A stretch of DNA of 64,000 nt from Lysinibacillus agricola (GTDB lineage: Bacteria > Bacillota > Bacilli > Bacillales_A > Planococcaceae), in contig NZ_CP067341.1 of NCBI RefSeq assembly GCF_016638705.1, forward strand, positions 4,343,501 to 4,407,500, in the 5' to 3' direction. Positions within the stretch are counted from its first letter, which is position 1, and each line of letters opens with the position of its first letter. Of the stretch, positions 42,030-49,945 are shown one piece after another. The translations under genes were made by a program, and so were the position numbers. The notes under the pieces were generated by a model that saw nothing but the letters and a program-made list of their open reading frames with translations, searched no databases and was not told where the DNA came from.

Positions 42030-42355
42030 TTGAGTATAGAAATTGTGCTCAACACGTTACATAAATTGAAGAAGCATCGCCATTTAAGGGAAGAGACTTT
42101 ATCCATTCGGATCAAATTTTTCACTATACGAATCCAAAATTCCGAACCTTAGTGAAGAAAATGGTCTTAGGACAGTCCATGTCACGTCGAGGAAACTGTT
42201 GGGATAATGCGCCACAAGAATCATTCTTTGGGCATTTTAAAGATGAAACAACTATTAGAGCATGTGAAACGTTAGAAGAAGTAAAGAAAGAAATTAAGAG
42301 TTACATGATTTACTACAATCATTATCGAGGGCAATGGAATTTAAAAAAGCTGCCG
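42030..42355 (+). mobile_element. IS3-family transposase (orfB) remnant
   Basis: Encodes the C-terminal part of a DDE transposase. One frame reads VLNTLHKLKKHRHLREE, and after a frameshift another reads FIHSDQIFHYTNPKF, QSMSRRGNCWDNAPQESFF, GHFKDE and MIYYNHYRGQWNLKKLPP. The second acidic residue region (HSD) and the final E of the catalytic triad (NAPQESFFGHFKDE) are recognisable. The 5' half is missing and the 3' end stops where argC-like DNA begins. It cannot be active. Confidence 0.85.
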
Positions 42356-42717
42356 CCTGCGCTTCATAGCTCGCGGGATCTTGTAAACGGAAGTCGCCAG
42401 ATAAATCTATCAATTTAGGACCTTTCCCTACCAATGGAGGTAATAGCTCACTTGTCACTCTGAAGGCCTACTCGTAAAAACAACATCAAGTTTCTCTAGA
42501 GCCCCATAATCAATTTTTTGTAAAGGTGTATCGGCAATATGAACGAGATGACCAAACTTAAAAGAAAAAATAACACCTTCTTCTGAGGATGTGAATAAAT
42601 CAATCCGCTTCACCGCTTTATGATTATGTAAAAATCGAATAAGCTCTAACCAACCATACCCCGTTGCACCAACAATTCCTACTTTCAATGCACTCACCTC
42701 CGAAATAAGTTAAAAGA
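42356..42717 (-). pseudogene. Truncated, decayed duplicate of the argC 5' half
   Basis: Closely similar to argC 41390-41760, including the ribosome site: reads MSALKVGIVGATGYGWLELI and then the same residues as argC with changes such as GG to GW, ending at a frameshift after VVFTSRPSE where one base of a CCCC tract is lost. Homology continues further in another frame up to the IS3 junction. It has no catalytic domain and is non-functional. Confidence 0.88.
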
Positions 42718-42762
42718 AGGCGGAAACTCATTCACTTATCGAATGAATTTCCGCCTTCTATT
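42711..42762 (-). terminator. Terminator of acsA
   Basis: AGAAGGCGGAAA / TTTCCGCCTTCT with an inner ATTCA / TGAAT stem, A/T flanks. Confidence 0.9.
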
Positions 42763-42816
42763 TATGCACTGAACGTGTAAAATATTAATATCCAATATTA
42801 AAACTTTATTTGAGAC

Positions 42817-44544
42817 TTAGTCTTCCATCGTCGATAAATCGCCAGTTGGTAAATTTAACTCCCACGCCTTTAACACACGACGCATAATCTTACCACTGCG
42901 CGTTTTTGGTAGCTTATCCTTAAATTCAATTTCACGTGGTGCTGCATGTGCTGACAAGCCCTTCTTAACAAAATTACGAATATCCTCAATCAATACATCT
43001 GAAGGTTCTACACCCTCACGTAAGGATACAAAGGCTTTAATAATTTCACCTCGTACAGGATCTGGCTTTCCAATTACTCCTGCCTCGACAATATCAGGAT
43101 GCTCTAGTAGCTTACTTTCTACCTCAAAAGGACCTACCCGCTCACCAGCTGTCATAATAACATCATCTACACGTCCTTGGAACCAGAAGTAACCTTCATC
43201 ATCCATATAGGCAGAGTCCCCAGACACATACCACTCACCTTTTAAGAAATAGGATTCATAACGTTCTGGATTGCCCCAAATTTGACGCATCATTGCTGGC
43301 CAACCACGTCGAATTGCTAGATTTCCCATTGTAAAAGGTGGTACTTCATTACCAGCATCATCAACAATCGTCGCATGGATACCTGGTAATGGTTTTCCCA
43401 TGGATCCTGGCTTAATATCCATAGAAGGATAGTTACAAATCATATGTGCACCAGTTTCTGTCATCCACCATGTATCATGAATACGGTGACCTAGCTCATC
43501 AATACCCCAACGAATTACCTCTGGATTTAACGGCTCACCAACAGATAAAATGTGACGTAACGAAGATAGATCATAATTCGCAAGCATACCACTACCAGCA
43601 CCCATTAACATTCTAAAAGCGGTTGGTGCACTATACCAAACTGTTACACTATAATCCTCAATTGCTTGGTACCAAGCTTGTGGAGAGAATCTCCCGCCAA
43701 TAATTAGCATTGTGACACCATTTAACCATGGTCCAAAAATGCCATATGCTGTGCCTGTTACCCACCCTGGATCAGCCGTACACCAGTAAATATCATCTTC
43801 ACGTAAATCTAGTACCCATTGCGTTGATTGATATTGTTGAAGCATTGCATTATGAACATGCAATACACCCTTTGGTGCTCCAGTTGATCCAGAAGTATAA
43901 TGAAGAATCATACCATCCTCTCTGTCCACCCATTCAATGTCAAATCGAGAAGATGCTTCTTTCAAGCGTCTATTAAAATCTAAAATTTGTGTTGTTTCCT
44001 CAATATCAGTTCCTACTAAAAAGACGTGCTGCAAATGTGGTAGCTTTTCTAAAGGTACACGTTCAAGTAACTCTGGTGTTGTCACTAATACTTTAGCCTC
44101 ACTATCTGCAAGTCTGTCATAAACAGCACCTTCCATAAATGCCTCGAATAATGGACCTACAATAACGCCCATTTTCAATGCGCCTAATAATGAAAAATAA
44201 AGCTCAGGTGAACGTGGCATGAAAATAAATAAACGATCACCTTTTTCTAAATTTGTTGCTGTCTTAAAAACATTTGCAGCTTTATTTGTCAGCTTTTTCA
44301 TTTCATTGAAAGAATAAGCCTCTTTACGCTTACCATCATTAAAATAAAGTGCAACTTTGTTTTTCCGATGCGTTTCAGCATGACGATCAATTGCCTCATA
44401 CGCCATATTCACACGACCTGTTTCATACCAACTAAAGTCCTTTTCTGTCTCTGCCCAATCATGTGTTGCTGCAGATTCCTCATAATTAGGCAAACTGTAC
44501 CGCCCTGGTAAAGCATTCAACTTCTCCATCATTTTCATCCCCAT
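42817..44544 (-). CDS. acsA: Acetyl-CoA synthetase
   Basis: A 575-residue AMP-forming enzyme converting acetate to acetyl-CoA. The P-loop-like motif is YTSGSTGAPKGVLHVH near 212 and the adenylate motif DTWWMTETGAHM near 355. The C-terminal catalytic lysine K552 in TRSGKIMRR is the residue AcuA acetylates in B. subtilis AcsA (K549). AAAGGGG lies eight bases before the ATG. It is divergent from acuABC, whose products set its acetylation state, exactly as in B. subtilis. Confidence 0.96.
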   Translation of the reverse strand: MGMKMMEKLNALPGRYSLPNYEESAATHDWAETEKDFSWYETGRVNMAYEAIDRHAETHRKNKVALYFNDGKRKEAYSFNEMKKLTNKAANVFKTATNLEKGDRLFIFMPRSPELYFSLLGALKMGVIVGPLFEAFMEGAVYDRLADSEAKVLVTTPELLERVPLEKLPHLQHVFLVGTDIEETTQILDFNRRLKEASSRFDIEWVDREDGMILHYTSGSTGAPKGVLHVHNAMLQQYQSTQWVLDLREDDIYWCTADPGWVTGTAYGIFGPWLNGVTMLIIGGRFSPQAWYQAIEDYSVTVWYSAPTAFRMLMGAGSGMLANYDLSSLRHILSVGEPLNPEVIRWGIDELGHRIHDTWWMTETGAHMICNYPSMDIKPGSMGKPLPGIHATIVDDAGNEVPPFTMGNLAIRRGWPAMMRQIWGNPERYESYFLKGEWYVSGDSAYMDDEGYFWFQGRVDDVIMTAGERVGPFEVESKLLEHPDIVEAGVIGKPDPVRGEIIKAFVSLREGVEPSDVLIEDIRNFVKKGLSAHAAPREIEFKDKLPKTRSGKIMRRVLKAWELNLPTGDLSTMED

Positions 44545-44888
44545 GAAACTACCCCTTTCTTTACTATCGCCTTAGTTCATTAGTAAGCAAATTTCAAATC
44601 GAAATTTCATTATTTTCCCCCATCAAAATTCGCCACCTTCTCCAAAGACAACTACGTTATGTAGCAATTGTTATACAACAGTTTAAGTAGTATAGAATTA
44701 GTGAATGCTTATTCACACTACATTCTCCTGTTAAATAACAGATGCAATATAAATATATTTTACACGAATTCACCAAGAATGTCTTAATATTTTTATTTTT
44801 CTAAAAACACAGGTATATTTTGCAAAAGATAGCGTTTTTCCGCAGGAAATCAGCTATAATGGAATTATTAAACGCAGGTGGTGTAATT
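44545..44888. promoter_or_regulatory. acsA / acuABC divergent control region
   Basis: Contains the palindrome GTGAATGCTTATTCAC (44701-44716) in the middle, the acuA -10 box TATAAT (44855-44860) and a cre-like site. The palindrome resembles ARG-box or FadR-type half-sites (TGAAT/ATTCA) but fits neither exactly. The ribosome site of acuA is AGGTGGTG. Confidence 0.6.
44827..44841 (-). promoter_or_regulatory. Candidate cre site at the acuA promoter
   Basis: GGAAAAACGCTATCT on the minus strand matches cre (TGWAAANCGNTNWCA) except at the first and last bases. It overlaps the acuA -35 region, where CcpA would repress. acuABC is CcpA-repressed in B. subtilis. Confidence 0.55.
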
Positions 44889-45521
44889 ATGGAACATAAA
44901 AAAACTTTTTTTTCTGTCACAAAGGAAACTAAGCATGGTACTGTGTATGTGGAAGGACCTGTTCCTCCAGAAAAATTAGCTACATATTCATTCCACGAAG
45001 GCTTGGTTGCTTTTAGACCTCCAAAGCAACAGCAGCAAGCCATTATAGAAATTGCAGGACTTCCCGAAGGACGAATTATTATTATTCGAAAAGAAAACAT
45101 TATTGTAGGCTACGTCACCTATCTATATCCTGATCCACTCGAACGATGGGCGGAGGACCGAATTGATAACATGATTGAGCTAGGCGCCATTGAAGTCATT
45201 CCAGAATATCGAGGTACAGGTGCTGGTAAAGCACTACTAGCTGTGTCTTTTATGGGGGATGAAATGGAGGACTATCTTGTTATCACTACTGAATATTATT
45301 GGCATTGGGACTTAAAAGGGACTGGTTTAAATGTTTGGGATTATCGCAAAATGATGGAGAAAATGATGAGCTCCGCTGACTTCGAATATTTTGCTACGGA
45401 TGATCCTGAAATTACATCACATCCTGCTAACTGCCTGATGGCACGTGAAGGAAAACGCGTGCCCCCTGAGACAATAGAAAGATTTGATAGACTTCGTTTT
45501 AGAAATCGTTTCATGTATTAA
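44889..45521 (+). CDS. acuA: AcsA protein acetyltransferase AcuA
   Basis: A 210-residue GNAT enzyme that acetylates and inactivates acetyl-CoA synthetase. The acetyl-CoA loop is in AIEVIPEYRGTGAGKALLAV (RGTGAGK) near residue 115, and a Tyr/His-rich VITTEYYWHWDLKGTGLNVW follows. The ATG at 44889 is preceded by AGGTGGTG; it gives exactly the B. subtilis length. First gene of acuABC. Confidence 0.94.
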   Translation: MEHKKTFFSVTKETKHGTVYVEGPVPPEKLATYSFHEGLVAFRPPKQQQQAIIEIAGLPEGRIIIIRKENIIVGYVTYLYPDPLERWAEDRIDNMIELGAIEVIPEYRGTGAGKALLAVSFMGDEMEDYLVITTEYYWHWDLKGTGLNVWDYRKMMEKMMSSADFEYFATDDPEITSHPANCLMAREGKRVPPETIERFDRLRFRNRFMY

Positions 45522-45545
45522 AGCCAACACAAAGGGGATGAGTAT

Positions 45546-46196
45546 ATGATCGTAGAAGAAATTATGAATGAAGAGCCCTACACACTAGCTCCGACAAATA
45601 CAGTGTTTGAAGCGCTAAAGTTAATGCGTGAGAAAAAAGTACGTCATTTGCCAGTTATAGATGAGGAGCGTCATGTTCTTGGGGTTATCACTGAACGAGA
45701 TATTAAAGAGGCTTTGCCTTCCTCGTTACGAGATGAACCTAATTCTCCAGTTTTTAATGCTAAAGTGGAAGAAATTATGGTTAAAAATCCACTTGTCGGT
45801 CATCCACTTGATTTTGTAGAAGAAGTAGCTCTTACTTTTTACGAATCCAAAGTAGGCTGTTTGCCAATTGTCTCTGGAGGGAAATTAGTTGGAATTGTCA
45901 CTACCACAGATTTACTCTATACATATATAGAGTTAACCGGTGCTACTGAACCTGGCTCTAAAATTGAAATCCGTGTATCCGATACGCCAGGAATATTATT
46001 TGAAATCACAAAAGTTTTCAATAAACATCATGCAAATGTTCAAAGCGTCTTAGTTTATCCTGACTCTGAAAATACCCAAAATAAAATTTTAAGCGTCCGA
46101 GTAAAAACACTGAATCCATTAGCTATGATTAAAGATCTTCGAAAAGAAGGCTTTGATGTATTATGGCCCAATTTACCAGGTGTTTCATTACAATGA
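45546..46196 (+). CDS. acuB: AcuB, CBS-CBS-ACT domain protein
   Basis: A 216-residue protein with two CBS domains (about 1-60 and 75-135; MREKKVRHLPVIDEE and FYESKVGCLPIVSGGKLV) and a C-terminal ACT-like domain (about 140-216). CBS pairs bind adenine nucleotides, so it may sense energy state for the AcuA/AcuC system; its exact role is not settled. It lies 24 bases after acuA, and its stop overlaps the acuC start. Confidence 0.92.
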   Translation: MIVEEIMNEEPYTLAPTNTVFEALKLMREKKVRHLPVIDEERHVLGVITERDIKEALPSSLRDEPNSPVFNAKVEEIMVKNPLVGHPLDFVEEVALTFYESKVGCLPIVSGGKLVGIVTTTDLLYTYIELTGATEPGSKIEIRVSDTPGILFEITKVFNKHHANVQSVLVYPDSENTQNKILSVRVKTLNPLAMIKDLRKEGFDVLWPNLPGVSLQ

Positions 46197-47353
46197 AAAA
46201 AGCAGTATTTGTTTACTCACCAGAGCAACTCGGATATAAATTTTCAGATACCCATCCTTTCAATCATAAACGCTTGACGCTTACAATGGATTTGTTAAAA
46301 AATATTGAAGCTCTTGATGATTTGGATATTGTTCCGGCTCGTGTCGCAACAGAAGAGGAGCTTTTACTTGCACATGATCCAAAATATATTGATATCGTTA
46401 AAAGAGCAGGGCATGGTGAGCTTTCAGAGGCACAATGTGAAAGCTACGGCATAGGCACCGAAGATACACCCATTTTTGAAAATATGCATGAGGCAAGTGC
46501 ACAGCTTGTCGGTGGAACGCTGACAGCTGTCGATTATGTTATGGAAGGAAAAGTCGAGCACGCCCTTAATCTAGGTGGAGGGCTACATCATGGCTTTCGT
46601 GGCCGTGCATCAGGCTTTTGTATTTACAACGATAGTACAGTAGCCATTCGCTATTTGCAGGAAAAATACAATGCTCGTGTACTTTACGTGGATACCGATG
46701 CTCATCATGGAGATGGTGTACAATGGAGTTTTTATGAAGACCCAGATGTTTGTACATTATCTATTCATGAAACAGGGCGCTATCTTTTCCCTGGAACTGG
46801 TAATATCACAGAACGCGGAAATGGACAAGGCTATGGCACTTCTTTTAATTTTCCCATTGATGCTTTTACAGAAGATGAGAGTTTCCTAGAAATATATGAA
46901 AAGTCTATGCGAGAAGTCTTTGAATTTTTCAAGCCAGATGTTGTGCTAACTCAAAACGGCGCAGATGCACATTATTTCGATCCATTAACACATTTATATG
47001 GAACAATGAATATTTATAGAGAAATTCCAAAGCTTGCGCATAAATTAGCTCATGAATATTGCGGGGGGAAATGGATTGCTGTTGGTGGTGGAGGCTACGA
47101 TATTTGGCGTGTTGTGCCTCGCGCATGGTCTATGCTATGGCTTGAAATGACGGATCAGCAATTACCAACAGGACCTCTCCCTCAAGCATGGTTAGATCGC
47201 TGGCAGCCTGAAGCACCAGTGCCTTTTATTCCAACTTGGGAGGATCCAAATCCTTTGTATGAGCCAATCCCACGGAAAGCTGAAATCGAAGAAAAAAATA
47301 CGCAAATGCTAGCCAAAGCGCTACATATTATTCGCAATGAAAAGCGCGCTTAA
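46193..47353 (+). CDS. acuC: AcuC, AcsA deacetylase (histone deacetylase family)
   Basis: A 386-residue zinc-dependent deacetylase that reactivates acetylated AcsA. Hallmarks: LGGGLHHGFRGRASGFCIYN (catalytic His pair) near residue 127, metal ligands in LYVDTDAHHGDGVQW near 170 and QNGADAHYFDPL near 255, and VGGGGYDIW near 300. Start at 46193 overlaps the acuB stop (ATGA); an in-frame ATG ten codons upstream lies within acuB and lacks the family N-terminus. Confidence 0.95.
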   Translation: MKKAVFVYSPEQLGYKFSDTHPFNHKRLTLTMDLLKNIEALDDLDIVPARVATEEELLLAHDPKYIDIVKRAGHGELSEAQCESYGIGTEDTPIFENMHEASAQLVGGTLTAVDYVMEGKVEHALNLGGGLHHGFRGRASGFCIYNDSTVAIRYLQEKYNARVLYVDTDAHHGDGVQWSFYEDPDVCTLSIHETGRYLFPGTGNITERGNGQGYGTSFNFPIDAFTEDESFLEIYEKSMREVFEFFKPDVVLTQNGADAHYFDPLTHLYGTMNIYREIPKLAHKLAHEYCGGKWIAVGGGGYDIWRVVPRAWSMLWLEMTDQQLPTGPLPQAWLDRWQPEAPVPFIPTWEDPNPLYEPIPRKAEIEEKNTQMLAKALHIIRNEKRA

Positions 47354-47358
47354 TTTTA

Positions 47359-47387
47359 CGCCTCACGATTTTCGTGGGGCTTTTTTA
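47359..47387 (+). terminator. Terminator of acuABC
   Basis: CCTCACGA / TCGTGGGG stem with a short loop and CTTTTTTATTT. Confidence 0.9.
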
Positions 47388-47458
47388 TTTGTTCTTTAGA
47401 CATTTTATCCGTCACTCTTGGTGTTCTATCTTCACTTTTGTCTTTCTACTGATTGACA

Positions 47459-47497
47459 TAAAAAAACACGTAAATCCTCAACGAGATTTACGTGTTA
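47459..47497 (-). terminator. Terminator of ccpA
   Basis: AACACGTAAATC / GATTTACGTGTT stem, followed in gene sense by TTTTTT. Confidence 0.93.
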
Positions 47498-47504
47498 AGT
47501 TCTA

Positions 47505-48509
47505 TTATTTACTTTTGACAGATTGGCGGTGTTCAATACGATGAGGTAATATAACCGCTTCGTCCTCAACAGGCTCTTTGTTCATTAATTTTGTCAACAA
47601 GCGCATTGCTACAGCTCCGATATCGTATAACGGTAGCGCGACACTTGTTAGCTGTGGACGAACCATACGCGCTAACTTTGAATTTTCAAAGCTGATAACC
47701 TCGATATCCTCAGGCACATCTTTGCCCGCATCCTGCGCACCATGAATCAGTCCAATTGCTAATTCATCACTGCCTGCAAAATAAGCTGTCGGAGGATTTT
47801 CAAGTGAGGATAATGTTTCCCACGCCTCTAAGCCCATATCATAGCTCGATTCCTCTGCTGCGATTAGAGATTCATCTATAGGTAAACCTGCGTCTTGTAA
47901 TGCTTTTTTATAAGCCTCAAGTTTGAATTTTCCATTAATAGTATAAGTAAGCGGACCTGTTACGAATGCGATTCGCTTATGTCCATTTTGAATGAGTAAT
48001 GTAATCGCCTCATAAGCTGCTTGGAAATAATCAATATTAACAGTCGCGATTGTTTGTGATTCATCTACTGAACCTGCAAGTACAATTGGTACAGGTGAAT
48101 GATCCATAGTTTGTTGCATTTTTTCAGTCACTTCATCACTCATCATGACAATACCGTCAACCTGTTTTCCCAGCATTGTATCCAGTAACTGTAGCTCTTT
48201 GTCTTCATGTTGATCTGAGTTGGCTAAAATAATATTGTAACGATACATTGTTGCAATATCCTCTACACCACGCGCCAGCTCCGCATAAACATTGTTTGCA
48301 ATATCTGGGATAATCACGCCAACTGTTGTTGTTTTCTTACTTGCTAATCCTCGCGCTACTGCGTTTGGACGATATTCTAATCGTTCAATTACTTCTAATA
48401 CTTTTTTTCGTGTTGCCGGTTTTACGTTTTGATTGCCATTGACTACACGAGAGACCGTTGCCATAGAAACATTTGCTTCTCTTGCAACATCATAAATTGT
48501 AACAGTCAT
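47505..48509 (-). CDS. ccpA: Catabolite control protein A
   Basis: A 334-residue LacI-family global regulator that binds cre sites with HPr-Ser-P. The helix-turn-helix [20 protein letters not shown] and the hinge [15 protein letters not shown] are typical. AAAGGAGG precedes the ATG. In B. subtilis motP-motS lie between acuC and ccpA; they are missing here. Candidate targets in the window are the cre-like sites at 28100 and 44827. Confidence 0.95.
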   Translation of the reverse strand: MTVTIYDVAREANVSMATVSRVVNGNQNVKPATRKKVLEVIERLEYRPNAVARGLASKKTTTVGVIIPDIANNVYAELARGVEDIATMYRYNIILANSDQHEDKELQLLDTMLGKQVDGIVMMSDEVTEKMQQTMDHSPVPIVLAGSVDESQTIATVNIDYFQAAYEAITLLIQNGHKRIAFVTGPLTYTINGKFKLEAYKKALQDAGLPIDESLIAAEESSYDMGLEAWETLSSLENPPTAYFAGSDELAIGLIHGAQDAGKDVPEDIEVISFENSKLARMVRPQLTSVALPLYDIGAVAMRLLTKLMNKEPVEDEAVILPHRIEHRQSVKSK

Positions 48510-48542
48510 GTACGTGCCTCCTTTTTTTCCTTTTATAGCCTT

Positions 48543-48572
48543 ATCATACGATAATTTTCATATTCTTTTCAA
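48543..48572 (-). promoter_or_regulatory. Sigma-A promoter of ccpA
   Basis: TTGAAA, 18-base spacer, TATGAT in gene sense, just upstream of the ribosome site. Confidence 0.7.
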
Positions 48573-48646
48573 GAAGTAGTATGTATACGAAAAAAAACCA
48601 AGTACAAATAGTATTATTCTAGACATTATTTTGTCACTATATAGTA

Positions 48647-48677
48647 AACACCGCCTGCCGATTAAGCAAGCGGTGTA
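48647..48677 (-). terminator. Terminator-like hairpin after aroA
   Basis: ACACCGCTTGC / GCAGGCGGTGT stem in gene sense; the following T-tract is weak. Confidence 0.65.
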
Positions 48678-48686
48678 TCAAAACAA

Positions 48687-49772
48687 TTAAGCACGGATTT
48701 CATGGTTCTTCATGAAATTTTGTAGTGTTTCGTAGAAAGCATCAAATGTCGGAATATCCATTTGTTGTTGTGAATCAGAAAGTGCTACAGATGGATCTGG
48801 ATGCACCTCTGCCATTACGCCATCAGCTCCAATAGCAATTGCCGCCTTAGCACATGGTAATAGTAAATCACGACGACCTGTTGAATGTGTAACGTCTACA
48901 AATACTGGTAAATGCGTTTCTTGTTTTAAAATTGGTACAGCAGAAATATCTAATGTGTTACGAGTTGCTTTTTCGTAAGTACGGATACCACGCTCACAAA
49001 GAATGATGTTCTCATTTCCTTTAGACATAATGTATTCTGCTGCATGAATGAATTCATCAATTGTCGCTGCTAAGCCTCGTTTTAAAAGTACAGGTTTGTT
49101 TGTAGCACCCGCTGCTTTTAATAATTCGAAGTTTTGCATATTACGTGCACCAATTTGGATGACATCGATATAATCTAATGCTTCCTCTAAATGACCTGGT
49201 GTAACAATTTCCGTAATAACGCCTAAACCGAATTCCTCTGACACACGCTTTAAAATTTTAAGACCTTCTAATCCAAGACCTTGGAAGTCATATGGAGAAG
49301 TACGTGGTTTATAAGCACCGCCACGAATTAACTTTTCACCTTTTGCTTTAATAGATGCTGCTACTGCTGCTACTTGCTCGTATGATTCTACAGCACAAGG
49401 TCCAAATACGAAGGATGGTTTTCCTTGGCCAATTAGCTCACCATTTATATTAATGACAGTATCTTCTGATTTCTTCTTACGAGATACAAGTAACTCTTTC
49501 TTTTTGTCCGCCTCTAGTTGTTTTAAAGCTGTTTTAAAGATTTGTTTAAATATATAATCAACCGTCATTTGGTTTAACGGACCTTGATTGTGCTCTTTGA
49601 TAAGATCAAGCATGTGACGTTCACGTAATGGATCATAACGATTCACACCTTGTTTTTCTTTAATCTTACCGATTTCATCAACTACAGCTGCACGTTCGTT
49701 AATTAGACGAAGAATTTCTAAGTTTAAGTCGTCTATTTGACTACGTAAGCTTTCTAAATTGTTTTGGCTCAT
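48687..49772 (-). CDS. aroA: Bifunctional chorismate mutase / DAHP synthase
   Basis: A 361-residue fusion: an AroQ-type chorismate mutase domain (about 1-90; [20 protein letters not shown]) and a DAHP synthase of the KDO8P-like class (about 105-361; [43 protein letters not shown]). It catalyses the first shikimate step and, through the mutase domain, senses chorismate/prephenate for feedback. It is the product named AroA in B. subtilis, not EPSP synthase. The gene has its own promoter and stands alone. Confidence 0.96.
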   Translation of the reverse strand: MSQNNLESLRSQIDDLNLEILRLINERAAVVDEIGKIKEKQGVNRYDPLRERHMLDLIKEHNQGPLNQMTVDYIFKQIFKTALKQLEADKKKELLVSRKKKSEDTVININGELIGQGKPSFVFGPCAVESYEQVAAVAASIKAKGEKLIRGGAYKPRTSPYDFQGLGLEGLKILKRVSEEFGLGVITEIVTPGHLEEALDYIDVIQIGARNMQNFELLKAAGATNKPVLLKRGLAATIDEFIHAAEYIMSKGNENIILCERGIRTYEKATRNTLDISAVPILKQETHLPVFVDVTHSTGRRDLLLPCAKAAIAIGADGVMAEVHPDPSVALSDSQQQMDIPTFDAFYETLQNFMKNHEIRA

Positions 49773-49848
49773 GCTTTCTTGCTCCTCTCCCCATGACAGA
49801 CACTTTCAGAACTCTGAAATGTATGTTACATTTTTAGATATTAGCAAT

Positions 49849-49877
49849 ATTATAATCAATGTTGTACAGAATGTCAC
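49849..49877 (-). promoter_or_regulatory. Sigma-A promoter of aroA
   Basis: GTGACA, 17-base spacer, TATAAT in gene sense. Confidence 0.8.
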
Positions 49878-49885
49878 GCATTTTT

Positions 49886-49916
49886 AATTTAGCGCTTCAA
49901 CTCGCTAAATTTTTTT
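49886..49916 (+). terminator. Hairpin with T-run in the leader of the FtsA-like gene
   Basis: AATTTAGCG / CGCTAAATT stem, 8-base loop, then TTTTTT, ending 30 bases before the start codon. No rightward gene precedes it, so it may be a leader attenuator of the FtsA-like gene; its placement is otherwise unexplained. Confidence 0.6.
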
Positions 49917-49945
49917 AAGTTGTTATGGGAAAGGAAGCGATTACA

